A stretch of 64,000 bases of DNA from Pedobacter gandavensis (lineage in GTDB: Bacteria > Bacteroidota > Bacteroidia > Sphingobacteriales > Sphingobacteriaceae): positions 124,001 to 188,000 of the forward strand of contig NZ_WNXC01000005.1 of the NCBI RefSeq assembly GCF_014172405.1, written 5' to 3'. Shown one piece after another: positions 1-8,558 of this stretch; within the stretch, counting starts at the first letter, position 1, and every line of letters begins with the position of its first letter. Both the position numbers and the translations under genes were made by a program. The notes under the pieces are model-generated. The model was not told the origin of the DNA and ran no database searches. It saw nothing but the letters and a program-made list of their open reading frames with translations.

Positions 1-2
1 CC

Positions 3-1010
3 ACCACCCTTACTTCTTTTGCCTTTGGCTTACTGAGCCTCCTGCTGAGCAATAGCCATATTGTGGAGTCTCCGGGCTATTTTGCTTTCCTTGGAATTTT
101 AAGTTATGTCGCTCTAGAAGTTGCGGTTCGTGTATATCACCATTATAAATCAGGCGTAGATGATGCCCTGATCTGGACCTCGGGCAGCCTCCTGTTAACC
201 GCACTTTATATTTTTCTGGATAAAAGTGCTTTTAGCTTCAAAGGTTATGTTGACGAACTGTTGATTTCTGGATTGGTATTCCTGCTGAGTACTTATTTTA
301 CCCTCCGTTTTGCGCATATGGCTATGGCCCTGCTTAGCTTTTGTGCCTTCATCGCTTTTATCTTCTTTGCCTGGAATAGTTACGGTTTTTACACCCTTAG
401 CACCATGCCTTTCCTCCTCATCATCATGGCAACGATGATCTATTTCTTCGCGCTACAGCTCGTTAAAAAATACTGGATTTATCAGGATTGCCTCGGGATG
501 TTGCAATTTATCAGCCTGCTGACAGGCTATGCTGCTGGAAATTACTTTGTGGTCAGAGAGCTTGGCAGTTCCATGAATCATGTCGTTCTATTGCCAGATC
601 AGGACATTCCTTACGCTTGGTTTTTCTGGCTATGGACCTTTTGTATTCCTTTCGTGTATATCGCAATGGGCTTAAAAAGAAAAGACATTGTACTCATACG
701 TACCGGGTTAATTTTAATTGCCGCAGCCTGTTTTACCCTTAGAAATTATCACCACATTGCTTCAATAGAATGGATACTGGTAAGTTCAGGGGCCTTATTA
801 CTGGCTACCTCTTATGGGCTAATCCGCTACCTGAAAACACCAAAATACGGCTTTACAGTAGCCGAGCTTGATAGTGACCATATTTTAGATAATCTAAAAG
901 TAGAATCGCTAATCGTAAGTGGAACCTTTGGTGATGGCACTACTGCAGCCGAAGGAAGCCGCATGGGCGGTGGTAGTTTTGGCGGAGGCGGCGCCTCAAG
1001 TGATTTTTAA
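3..1010 (+). CDS. Multi-pass membrane protein with Gly-rich tail, 5' end missing
   Basis: The frame is open to the left window edge, so the true start lies outside; the GTG at 63 is internal. The visible part is almost wholly hydrophobic, with roughly eight membrane-spanning stretches separated by short loops. It ends in a soluble tail of about 60 residues finishing in a glycine/serine-rich stretch (GGGSFGGGGASSDF). Similar Gly-rich termini occur on some TPM-type membrane proteins, but no TPM domain is visible. I do not recognise a specific family and assign no function. The next gene starts 115 bp downstream on the same strand. Confidence 0.7.
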   Translation, partial: TTLTSFAFGLLSLLLSNSHIVESPGYFAFLGILSYVALEVAVRVYHHYKSGVDDALIWTSGSLLLTALYIFLDKSAFSFKGYVDELLISGLVFLLSTYFTLRFAHMAMALLSFCAFIAFIFFAWNSYGFYTLSTMPFLLIIMATMIYFFALQLVKKYWIYQDCLGMLQFISLLTGYAAGNYFVVRELGSSMNHVVLLPDQDIPYAWFFWLWTFCIPFVYIAMGLKRKDIVLIRTGLILIAAACFTLRNYHHIASIEWILVSSGALLLATSYGLIRYLKTPKYGFTVAELDSDHILDNLKVESLIVSGTFGDGTTAAEGSRMGGGSFGGGGASSDF

Positions 1011-1125
1011 GCTAGAAACCGAACTCCTGATTAGATTGCCGGGGGCGATTCTGAGGCAGAAAAATTTCTTTAATATTATTTAGAATAATTATAAATAGTT
1101 TGTTTCTTTGTGAAAAAAGAAACAC

Positions 1126-1629
1126 ATGGATTTCAACCTCAAGACCTTATCTATACTCTCGATTTTCCTTTTTGCCGGACAAGCTGTTTTAGCGCAAACG
1201 GCAAAAACAGAGAAAAATCTGGATGCCAAATCTAAAACCACGTTTTACAGTCTGACCGATGGGAAAACAGTAAAAGAAGCTGAAAACTGGGATCTAGCCT
1301 TCAACACCACCACCATCAAGCTGAACAGTAAGCATAAAGTTGCCGGACAAATGTTAAGCAACACCAGCTTTGATAAAGTATCAAAGGCTCCCGAAAACGG
1401 ATACAAAGAAGACACTCAAAGCACAAGTGTAATCCCAACCGGATCAGGAAAAGGCTGGTACAACTATGACATGGCCAGTCATGCATTAACCCCAATTGAC
1501 GGAAAGATTATTCTAATTCGTACTGCGACAGGGAAACAGTATAAAATTCAGGTATTGAGCTATTACTTCGATGAGCAAGACTACAATGATACCGGTTTTT
1601 ACACCTTTAAATATGCCCTATTGAAATAA
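1126..1629 (+). CDS. HmuY-family heme-binding protein
   Basis: This is a 167-residue secreted protein. A signal peptide ends near residue 23 (VLA-Q). The rest matches the HmuY hemophore fold family: an early W-D-L-A-F strand, a central G-x-G-W-Y-N-Y-D segment followed by H-x-L-T-P-I, then a hydrophobic I-I-L-I-R-T strand and the C-terminal K-I-Q-V-L-S-Y-Y...G-F-Y-T-F-K-Y pattern. HmuY proteins bind heme at the cell surface and usually pass it to a TonB-dependent receptor. No receptor gene is adjacent here. There is no lipobox, so it is probably periplasmic or exported rather than lipid-anchored. The heme ligands cannot be assigned by eye. Confidence 0.8.
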   Translation: MDFNLKTLSILSIFLFAGQAVLAQTAKTEKNLDAKSKTTFYSLTDGKTVKEAENWDLAFNTTTIKLNSKHKVAGQMLSNTSFDKVSKAPENGYKEDTQSTSVIPTGSGKGWYNYDMASHALTPIDGKIILIRTATGKQYKIQVLSYYFDEQDYNDTGFYTFKYALLK

Positions 1630-1771
1630 GTCTCCGTTCATTTTTAACGATTATTCAAACCATTTATAATTGCTGCAAACTCGCCCTTAGCTTTTGCTAA
1701 ACCCTTAACATAGATACAGAAATGACCGGAATGCTACATAAATATTATCCTGCGTACGGTTATTTCTTATG

Positions 1772-1779
1772 TATCTTTG
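1772..1779 (+). promoter_or_regulatory. Bacteroidota -7 box (TATCTTTG) of the M16 peptidase gene
   Basis: It is an exact match to TAnnTTTG and ends 7 nt before the ATG at 1787. The expected transcription start falls at or just before the ATG. An in-frame ATG at 1769 overlaps the box and is therefore rejected as the start. No clear -33 TTTG is seen. Confidence 0.6.
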
Positions 1780-1786
1780 TGCCCTG

Positions 1787-3016
1787 ATGGAATACAATGT
1801 TCACACTTTGCCAAATGGCATCCGATTACTTCATGTCCCTTCTCCCTCAACCATTTCCCATGCTTGCATTATTGTAAATAGTGGGTCAAGAGATGAGCAG
1901 GACGAAAAAGCAGGTTTGGCTCACTTTATTGAGCACTTAATCTTTAAGCGCACAGAAAAAAGAACGACAAACCAGATCCTAAACCGACTGGAAAGCGTGG
2001 GTGCTGATCTAAATGCCTACACAACCAAAGAATATACTTGTATTCATGCTTCCTTTCTAAATCCATATCTGGACAGGACTTTAGAACTTTTCCATGACAT
2101 CGTTTTCCATTCCACTTTTCCAGAAGACGAGATGGACAAAGAAAAAAGTGTCATTCTGGATGAGATTACTTCTTACCTGGATCAACCGGAAGAGGCAATT
2201 TACGACGACTTCGAAGACCTTGTTTTTGCAGGGCATCCACTGGGTAGGAATATCCTGGGTAGCCCGGAGACGGTCAACAATATCAATCAAGCAGACATCC
2301 ATCAGTTCATCAAGGAAAACTACCATACCGATAAAATTATTGTTGCAGTTTTAGGAAATTACAGCCTGAACAAACTAATCAAAACCGGTGCTAAATATTA
2401 TTCAGAGATTCCGGAAAACCTACATAAAAACACCAGAGTTGCGCCAGAAAAAGCGCCATTGGCGAAGGTGATTCTCGAGAAACCGATTATGCAGGCTCAT
2501 GTGATGTTAGGCTCCCAGGCTTATTCTTTACACCATCCCTACAAAACAGGATTATTGTTACTGAACAATTTAATTGGTGGCACAGGAATGAGTTCGATTT
2601 TAAACTTACAGATCCGCGAGAAATACGGCATCGCTTATACCATTGAAACAGGCTATAGTCCTTTGAGTGATACTGGTATCTTTACCTTATACTTTGGGAC
2701 AGACAAAGAAAAAGTAGACCGCGCCTTATCACTGATTTTTAAAGAGTTTAAAAAGCTGAAAGACCATCCGCTCACAGAAGTTCAACTTCAAAAAGCGAAG
2801 AATAAGTTTATTGGACAAATTGCTTTAGGTGAAGAAAACAGAATAGGACTGATCATTTCTATGGCTAAGAGTCTGATCGACTACAATAAGATTGACGATT
2901 TACAAACTGTTTTTAATAGAATTGAGGCCGTAACCACCACCGATATGGCTAATATTACGCATGAAATATTAGATGAAAGTAATCTTAGCGCCTTAACCTT
3001 TTACCCTTTAGCGTAA
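1787..3016 (+). CDS. M16-family zinc peptidase (processing-peptidase-like)
   Basis: This is a 409-residue single-unit M16 protease, an inverzincin of the insulinase/processing-peptidase group. The zinc motif HxxEH is at H46-H50 (HFIEH), with E49 catalytic. The third ligand E126 lies 76 residues after H50, the canonical spacing. A C-terminal half-domain of the same fold follows, including a R-E-K-Y-G-I-A-Y segment. M16 peptidases cut peptides or small unfolded proteins. The substrate is unknown and there is no signal peptide, so it is probably cytoplasmic. The ATG at 1787 is chosen because a -7 box overlaps the upstream ATG at 1769. Peptide deformylase follows 18 bp downstream but has its own -7 box. 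Confidence 0.9.
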   Translation: MEYNVHTLPNGIRLLHVPSPSTISHACIIVNSGSRDEQDEKAGLAHFIEHLIFKRTEKRTTNQILNRLESVGADLNAYTTKEYTCIHASFLNPYLDRTLELFHDIVFHSTFPEDEMDKEKSVILDEITSYLDQPEEAIYDDFEDLVFAGHPLGRNILGSPETVNNINQADIHQFIKENYHTDKIIVAVLGNYSLNKLIKTGAKYYSEIPENLHKNTRVAPEKAPLAKVILEKPIMQAHVMLGSQAYSLHHPYKTGLLLLNNLIGGTGMSSILNLQIREKYGIAYTIETGYSPLSDTGIFTLYFGTDKEKVDRALSLIFKEFKKLKDHPLTEVQLQKAKNKFIGQIALGEENRIGLIISMAKSLIDYNKIDDLQTVFNRIEAVTTTDMANITHEILDESNLSALTFYPLA

Positions 3017-3022
3017 TATTTG

Positions 3023-3030
3023 TATTTTTG
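3023..3030 (+). promoter_or_regulatory. -7 box (TATTTTTG) of def
   Basis: It matches TAnnTTTG and ends 4 nt before the def ATG at 3035, so the transcript is probably leaderless. It excludes the TTG at 3020 as start. Confidence 0.6.
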
Positions 3031-3034
3031 CATT

Positions 3035-3595
3035 ATGAAATTACCCATTGTAGCATACGGCGATCCGGTACTTAAGAAAGTTTGCGCTCCTATAGACGAG
3101 ACTTATCCGGATTTAAAACAATTGATCAGCAACATGTTTGACACCATGTATAATGCTCATGGAATTGGTTTAGCTGCCCCTCAGATTGGCTTACCGATCA
3201 GGTTATTTATTGTTGATACGGGAGTAGATGAAGAGGAGAAGCAAGGCTTCAAAAGTGCTTTCATCAATGCAGAGATCCTGGAAGAAACAGGCGAGCCCTG
3301 GGCTTTCAACGAAGGCTGTTTAAGCATTCCAGACATTAGAGAAGATGTGATGCGTAAGCCAAACATCCGCATCAGGTACTATGATGAAAACTGGGATTTG
3401 CAGGAAAAAGAAATCAATGGCATCCTGGCCCGCGTAATTCAACATGAATACGATCACATTGAAGGCAAACTGTTCACAGAAACTTTAAGTTTATTGCGTA
3501 AAAGAATGCTGAAAAGCAAACTAGATGCGATTTCTAAAGGGAATGTGAGAGTAGATTATAAAATGCGTTTCCCACAGCAGAGCAGAAGGCGTTAA
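3035..3595 (+). CDS. def: Peptide deformylase
   Basis: This 186-residue enzyme removes the formyl group from the N-terminal Met of new proteins. All three family motifs are present: GIGLAAPQ at 43-50, EGCLSIP with metal ligand C95, and QHEYDH with ligands H137 and H141 and catalytic E138. The length is typical of bacterial type I PDF. The ATG at 3035 directly follows the promoter-like box. Its stop codon overlaps the stop of the convergent gene on the minus strand by 4 nt (shared TTAA), with no terminator between them. Confidence 0.96.
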   Translation: MKLPIVAYGDPVLKKVCAPIDETYPDLKQLISNMFDTMYNAHGIGLAAPQIGLPIRLFIVDTGVDEEEKQGFKSAFINAEILEETGEPWAFNEGCLSIPDIREDVMRKPNIRIRYYDENWDLQEKEINGILARVIQHEYDHIEGKLFTETLSLLRKRMLKSKLDAISKGNVRVDYKMRFPQQSRRR

Positions 3596-4233
3596 TTACC
3601 TTCGCTCCTGCTTTTATCACCTTTGAATATGGATTGCATCAACTTACCCCATGCGAATGGGTTTAAAAGCGGGTTGGTTTGCACCATATTCTTATTTAAA
3701 GACCTATCGTGATTCAATCGGAAGTTAATTCCGGAGATCTCTGAAGCGTCTCTTGGCAGGGTTTGTATCCTTTCAGTGATACTCTCCTGAGAAAGATTCC
3801 TGATGGCGATTGAAAAATCATCATCAGCAATCTTCATAGCCATAAAGTCTCTGGTGAAATCCTCTACAGTAGCCCATGGATAAACCCGAACGGTAGGTAG
3901 ATTGACAATCTCTGCTTTTAGCTTCACCATCGCTGTATATTTACTGTCGTCTATCTGTGTAGGTATTGCCTGTAGCAAATCCTTATAGCCTATCGCAGTA
4001 TATAAAATGGTATCGCCAGGATGTGCGATAAAGGAGAAATATCCTTTATAATTCGCCGCATAGCGCTGGCCTTTATTTGTTAAATTGGTCACCGTTACAT
4101 AAGGCACCACTGTATTACTGTCTACATCGGTGATAATCCCGCTAAACTGAATCAACTTCTTTCCACCCGGGCTTTCTTGTGCAAAAGCCGTAGAAATGAA
4201 AAGAAGTAATAATAAGGTGAGTGAATACTTCAT
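3592..4233 (-). CDS. Secreted carboxypeptidase-regulatory-like domain protein
   Basis: This 213-residue protein has a signal peptide (SLTLLLLLFISTAFA, cleavage before QES). A beta-rich domain of the CarboxypepD_reg-like type follows at about residues 30-110, with the usual opening F-S-G-I-I-T-D-V-D...V-P-Y-V-T-V and the Y-T-A-I-G-Y-K-D turn. The C-terminal half is less conserved and charged. Such domains occur in Bacteroidota envelope proteins, often at the N-terminus of TonB receptors; here the domain stands alone. The ATG at 4233 is preferred over the TTG at 4239 because a -7 box ends at 4237. Function is unknown beyond an envelope role. Confidence 0.75.
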   Translation of the reverse strand: MKYSLTLLLLLFISTAFAQESPGGKKLIQFSGIITDVDSNTVVPYVTVTNLTNKGQRYAANYKGYFSFIAHPGDTILYTAIGYKDLLQAIPTQIDDSKYTAMVKLKAEIVNLPTVRVYPWATVEDFTRDFMAMKIADDDFSIAIRNLSQESITERIQTLPRDASEISGINFRLNHDRSLNKNMVQTNPLLNPFAWGKLMQSIFKGDKSRSEGN

Positions 4234-4236
4234 ATA

Positions 4237-4244
4237 CAAAAATA
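4237..4244 (-). promoter_or_regulatory. -7 box (TATTTTTG) of the CarboxypepD-reg-like gene
   Basis: On the minus strand, the TAnnTTTG match ends 3 nt before the ATG at 4233. This again suggests a leaderless message. Confidence 0.55.
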
Positions 4245-4286
4245 GCTGTATTAATTAAAACGGCTAGTTAAATAGTGTTAAAACGA

Positions 4287-4532
4287 TTATACCGGTTCTG
4301 CCAGGTTAACAGCCACAACAGCAGTGATTTGTGGCACTGCTTTCATGATGGCTTGTTCAATACCTGCTTTCATGGTCATAAAGCTCATTTTGCAAGATCC
4401 ACAGTTACCTAATAATTTTAATTTAACTACATTATCCGCCGTAATCTCTTCTATAGCCACATCCCCACCATCAGCAATTAAATATGGTCTGATCGTGTCT
4501 AGTGCCTGCTCTACTTGTTGTGTTAAATCCAT
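4287..4532 (-). CDS. NifU/Nfu C-terminal-type Fe-S scaffold protein
   Basis: This 81-residue protein consists only of the Nfu domain, which carries or transfers [4Fe-4S] clusters. Diagnostic parts are I-R-P-Y-L-I-A-D-G-G-D-V near the N-terminus and the cluster-binding C44-x-x-C47 (GNCGSC) followed by M-x-x-M-K-A-G-I-E. It lies 36 bp downstream of the mrp-type gene on the same strand, so the two probably form a two-gene Fe-S assembly operon. There is no N-terminal HesB-like domain of the kind found in E. coli NfuA. Confidence 0.92.
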   Translation of the reverse strand: MDLTQQVEQALDTIRPYLIADGGDVAIEEITADNVVKLKLLGNCGSCKMSFMTMKAGIEQAIMKAVPQITAVVAVNLAEPV

Positions 4533-4568
4533 TTTATTAATTTATTAAAGTATAAAAATAGTAATTTT

Positions 4569-5645
4569 TTAGCAATTAACGGTCAGTGCATTGTTAATAG
4601 CTACCTGTTGTGCCACCTTTCCAGCAATATCCGCAAAGACAGCTGACATTTGACTAGACAGGTCTAGTGCAATTGGCGCCCCTTGATCACCAGCAGCTGT
4701 AATCCCTTGAACGATTGGTATTTCCCCTAAAAATGGTACTTCAAATGATTTTGCCAGCTCCTTACCTCCATCTTTACCAAAGATATAATATTTGTTCTCT
4801 GGTAATTCTTCGGGTGTAAAGTAAGCCATATTTTCGATTACGCCTAATACCGGGATATTAATGCTTGGCATTTTAAACATGGCCAATCCTTTCCTGGTAT
4901 CTGCAAGCGCAACCTGTTGAGGAGTCGTCACAATGACAGCGCCTGCAATTGGGAAGCTTTGGGTGATCGTGATGTGAATGTCGCCGGTTCCTGGAGGTAG
5001 ATCTACAATCAGGTAATCCAATTCACCCCAATCGGCATCATTAAACAATTGCTTGATTGCATTGGAGGCCATTGGTCCACGCCATGGTACAGGCTGATCC
5101 GGATCTGCAAAAAATCCCAATGACAATAGCTTGATGCCATATTTTTCAATAGGAAGAATCAACGTTTTTCCATCTTCAGTTTCTCTGGCACTAGGTTTTG
5201 CACCTACCAGATCAAACATCGTAGGTACCGATGGGCCGTAAATATCGGCATCAATCAATCCTACTTTTGCGCCATCAGCAGCCAGAGCCACAGCAAGGTT
5301 ACTTGCAACCGTAGATTTCCCAACTCCACCTTTTCCTGAAGATACCAGCAAAATATTGCGGATAGCTTTCAATTGAGTGGTGTCCATTGGCTTGGTTACC
5401 CTCGAAGTGATATTAATTTCGACTTCAGCTTCCTGACTTACAAAATGTTTCACTGCATTTAAACATGCATTTTTCAGCATATCTTTCATTGGACATGCAG
5501 GAGTGGTTAATTCCAACGTGAAACTCACCTTCTTATCTTCTATTTTCAAATCCTTGATCATGTTCAAAGTCACCAGATCTTTTTTAAGATCAGGGTCTTC
5601 AACATTTCTCAGAGCGGCTAGAACTTGTTCTGGACTAATCATCAT
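4569..5645 (-). CDS. Mrp/ApbC-type P-loop ATPase for Fe-S cluster assembly
   Basis: This 358-residue protein has an N-terminal MIP18/DUF59-like domain (about 5-80) and a MinD-like ATPase domain. The deviant Walker A GKGGVGKST lies at about 104-112, the Walker B-like hydrophobic strand ends in DLPPGTGD, and the family D-A-D-I-Y-G-P-S-V-P is present. Mrp proteins bind and hand over Fe-S clusters as dimers. The CxxC seen in enterobacterial ApbC after the I-E-N-M segment is absent: the equivalent stretch (about 280-300) has no cysteines. ATG 5645 is used; ATG 5642 is equally possible. It precedes the Nfu gene in the same operon. Confidence 0.92.
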   Translation of the reverse strand: MMISPEQVLAALRNVEDPDLKKDLVTLNMIKDLKIEDKKVSFTLELTTPACPMKDMLKNACLNAVKHFVSQEAEVEINITSRVTKPMDTTQLKAIRNILLVSSGKGGVGKSTVASNLAVALAADGAKVGLIDADIYGPSVPTMFDLVGAKPSARETEDGKTLILPIEKYGIKLLSLGFFADPDQPVPWRGPMASNAIKQLFNDADWGELDYLIVDLPPGTGDIHITITQSFPIAGAVIVTTPQQVALADTRKGLAMFKMPSINIPVLGVIENMAYFTPEELPENKYYIFGKDGGKELAKSFEVPFLGEIPIVQGITAAGDQGAPIALDLSSQMSAVFADIAGKVAQQVAINNALTVNC

Positions 5646-5649
5646 TAGC

Positions 5650-5657
5650 CAAAATTA
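5650..5657 (-). promoter_or_regulatory. -7 box (TAATTTTG) of the mrp-nfu operon
   Basis: The minus-strand TAnnTTTG match ends 4 nt before the ATG at 5645. It lies in the 116-bp divergent spacer shared with the GT51 gene. Confidence 0.55.
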
Positions 5658-5761
5658 ACAAAAGACGGCCACAATTAATTGACTTTAGGCTTTTTAAGTG
5701 TAATTTTAACACGAAATAAACATTCGCGTTTAACGTTTAGCAATTATATCTACTTTACCGT

Positions 5762-7933
5762 ATGCAACTTCCCAAAATTAACATCCCCAAAAAATATATA
5801 AAAATTGGTGCCTGGGTGTTTGGAGTTTTTCTATTGATCTCGGTTATTCTGGGCGGCATTGCCTATAGTAAGCGGGAAGCTTTGTTACAAAAAATGATGG
5901 CGAAAGCCGTCGCTAAAGCCGACACGGACTATGATCTGGATTTGAAAATCGGGAGCTATGGTTTCAGCGGTTTGAGTACCGTTCACCTCACTAATATTAC
6001 CGTAGTGCCAAAGGATCGCGATACATTGGCCAATATTAATGATTTTACTGTTGGTGTAAAGCTATTCCCACTGATCTTTGGAAATGTGAAGTTGTCGGAA
6101 ATTATCCTCAATAAAGGAACGCTAAATGTGGTGTTTAAAGATTCACTGAGTAACCTGGATTTCTTATTGAAACGCAAAAAGAAAGACACAGTGAGTACGA
6201 AAAAATCAGATCTTGCTGACCTTGCACATAATCTTTTGAACCAGGTTTTATATAAAATCCCTGACCATATGGAGCTGAAAGATCTGATGCTCCGAATCAA
6301 TGACAATGATACGGCAAAACTGAGCTTTTTAACCACCACAGCCACCATTAGTGACGGAGATCTATTATCGACCATTAAAGTGAATGATAATTATGCAACC
6401 TGGCATGTGAATGGCTCGGTATATCCAGGTAGAAAACAACTGGATGTCATGCTTTTTGCCGACAAAAAAAAGGTTGACCTTCCTTACCTGGAAAAGAGAT
6501 TCAAAACCAAGTTCAGTTTTGATACGGTAAGAACCGAAATGAAAAGCGCAGATTATAGTGGCGATGATTTCAAAATCAAGGGCTCATGGGCCGTAAAAAA
6601 TCTATTACTGAACCATCCGAAAGTCGCTTCCAACGATATTGTAATTGAAGATGCCAAGATTGATGCCGATATGCGCATCGGTGCAAATTATATTGCTCTG
6701 GACAGCTCATCCACTGTATATCTGAAAAAAGCAACACTTCATCCTTACCTAAAATATACCCTATCTCCGAATAAAATTTATGAAGTAAAAATCCAGGCTC
6801 CAGAGCAGGATGCCCAGGATATATTAAATGCGTTCCCACAAGGACTGTTCGAATCACTGGACGGCCTGCAGGTAAGTGGAAAGGTAAAATATGCACTCAA
6901 CTTTTACCTCGACAGCTCGATCCCAGACAGTGTAAAATTTGATTCAGGTCTTACACCAGTCAATTTTAAGATCCTGAAATGGGGAAAAACAAATCTCCAA
7001 AAGATCAATAGCGACTTTATTTATACGCCCTATGAGCGCGGAAAGCCGATGAGAGACATCATGATCGGTCCTTCCAACCCGAATTTCACACCGCTTTCGG
7101 AAGTGTCCAGCAATTTTAAGAATGCCATTTTGACTTCTGAAGATCCTTCATTCTTTACCCACAAAGGCTTTGTACAAGAATCCTTTCGCAAGTCTCTTGC
7201 GGTGAATTTCAAAGAAAAGAAATTCGTGAGAGGGGGTAGTACAATCTCTATGCAGCTGGTTAAGAATATATTCCTCAGCAGACAAAAAACGCTGGCCAGA
7301 AAGGCAGAAGAGATTCTGATTGTATGGCTGATTGAAAATAACCGCCTGATCAGTAAGAACAGAATGCTTGAAGTTTATTTCAACATCATCGAAATGGGAC
7401 AAAATGTTTACGGAATCGGTGAGGCTACCCGCTACTATTTCGGTAAAAGACCTTCTGACCTGAATATCGGAGAAGGAATCTTCCTCGCCAATATCGTCCC
7501 TCGTCCAAAGATTGCCCTATTTAAGTTTAAACCAGATGGTGGCCTGAAAGATTACCTACATCCTTACTTTAAATATATTGGTAATATCATGGCCAATCGT
7601 GGCTTGACGCCTAGAGATAGCAGCGCCTATGGCTTCTATAATGTACAATTGAGACCAGCATTGAGGCAACATCTATTGCCTGATACCACAGCGGTAGATT
7701 CTGCTGCCTTTGATAGTGACGATCTACTTCCGGCCATAGAAACACATGATGAGTCTAAAAGCTTATTCGACCGGATCTTTGGTGGCAGCAAAAAAGACAC
7801 GACTTCCAGGCCTGCTATAAAAACGGACAGCTTGCAAAAGACCAAGAAACAGTTGAGACAAGAAAAAAGAGAGCAGAAGAAGAAGGAAAAAGATTTAGAA
7901 AAACAAATGGAGCAGTCCAAAGAAAAGGGTTAA
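5762..7933 (+). CDS. GT51 peptidoglycan glycosyltransferase with long N-terminal extracytoplasmic region
   Basis: This 723-residue protein starts with a cytoplasmic tail and one membrane anchor (about 18-40). A region of about 400 residues follows, beta-rich and repetitive in style, somewhat like AsmA-type envelope proteins. A complete GT51 domain spans about 445-610, with EDPSFFTHKGF (catalytic Glu near 460), RGGSTISMQLVKN, the RK-x-x-E helix and the L-E-V-Y-F-N motif. There is no transpeptidase domain. The last 110 residues are low-complexity and Lys/Glu-rich. GT51 enzymes polymerise lipid II into glycan strands. It differs from MtgA in its large N-terminal insertion. hpt follows 18 bp downstream. 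Confidence 0.88.
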   Translation: MQLPKINIPKKYIKIGAWVFGVFLLISVILGGIAYSKREALLQKMMAKAVAKADTDYDLDLKIGSYGFSGLSTVHLTNITVVPKDRDTLANINDFTVGVKLFPLIFGNVKLSEIILNKGTLNVVFKDSLSNLDFLLKRKKKDTVSTKKSDLADLAHNLLNQVLYKIPDHMELKDLMLRINDNDTAKLSFLTTTATISDGDLLSTIKVNDNYATWHVNGSVYPGRKQLDVMLFADKKKVDLPYLEKRFKTKFSFDTVRTEMKSADYSGDDFKIKGSWAVKNLLLNHPKVASNDIVIEDAKIDADMRIGANYIALDSSSTVYLKKATLHPYLKYTLSPNKIYEVKIQAPEQDAQDILNAFPQGLFESLDGLQVSGKVKYALNFYLDSSIPDSVKFDSGLTPVNFKILKWGKTNLQKINSDFIYTPYERGKPMRDIMIGPSNPNFTPLSEVSSNFKNAILTSEDPSFFTHKGFVQESFRKSLAVNFKEKKFVRGGSTISMQLVKNIFLSRQKTLARKAEEILIVWLIENNRLISKNRMLEVYFNIIEMGQNVYGIGEATRYYFGKRPSDLNIGEGIFLANIVPRPKIALFKFKPDGGLKDYLHPYFKYIGNIMANRGLTPRDSSAYGFYNVQLRPALRQHLLPDTTAVDSAAFDSDDLLPAIETHDESKSLFDRIFGGSKKDTTSRPAIKTDSLQKTKKQLRQEKREQKKKEKDLEKQMEQSKEKG

Positions 7934-7951
7934 CGCTCCTAAAGAAAAGAT

Positions 7952-8509
7952 ATGAATACGATTAAAGTGCTGGATAAGGAGTTCAATATCCTACTAGAAA
8001 ATGACAACATTCAGAAACGTACCCGCCTGATTGGCATACAGATGAATTTAGATTATGAAAAGCGCTGCCCCCTATTTATCGGGGTATTAAATGGTAGCTT
8101 TTTGTTTATGGCAGATTTGGTTAAAGAAATCACCATTCCCTGCGAAATGACCTTTATTCGTGTCTCCTCTTATAAGGACACCGAAAGTACCGGCGAAATT
8201 AAGGAAGTATTTGGTCTTCCGGAAAATCTGGAAAACCGCGATATTATCCTGGTTGAAGATATTGTAGATACTGGCTTTACCCTGAGTTATATCCTTAAAG
8301 AGATTTATAAACAATCACCAGCTTCAGTTAGTGTCTGCTCCCTTTTACTGAAACCAGATGCGCTAAAAGTGCCCATTGAAGAGTTGGAATATGTAGGCTT
8401 TGAGATTGCCAATGAGTTCGTTGTAGGCTATGGTCTGGATTATAACGGGCATGGCAGAAACCTTAACCATATCTATACGGTTAAAACTGTTGCAGACCCT
8501 ATACCTTAA
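7952..8509 (+). CDS. hpt: Hypoxanthine phosphoribosyltransferase
   Basis: This 185-residue purine salvage enzyme transfers phosphoribose from PRPP to hypoxanthine or guanine. The PRPP-binding loop V-E-D-I-V-D-T-G-F-T-L lies near 98-108 and the P-P-loop region G-V-L-N-G-S-F-L-F near 46-54. The C-terminal F-V-V-G-Y-G-L-D-Y purine-contact segment is also present. It lies 18 bp after the GT51 gene with a purine-rich AAAGAAAAG just before the ATG, so co-transcription is likely. Confidence 0.93.
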   Translation: MNTIKVLDKEFNILLENDNIQKRTRLIGIQMNLDYEKRCPLFIGVLNGSFLFMADLVKEITIPCEMTFIRVSSYKDTESTGEIKEVFGLPENLENRDIILVEDIVDTGFTLSYILKEIYKQSPASVSVCSLLLKPDALKVPIEELEYVGFEIANEFVVGYGLDYNGHGRNLNHIYTVKTVADPIP

Positions 8510-8558
8510 TGTTATATTTTTTTATCACTTTTGCAGAAACTAATACTCCAAATCACCA

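Noticed and set aside
6576-6896. 106-codon antisense frame in the GT51 gene
   Set aside because: Shadow of a well-supported gene; no motif.
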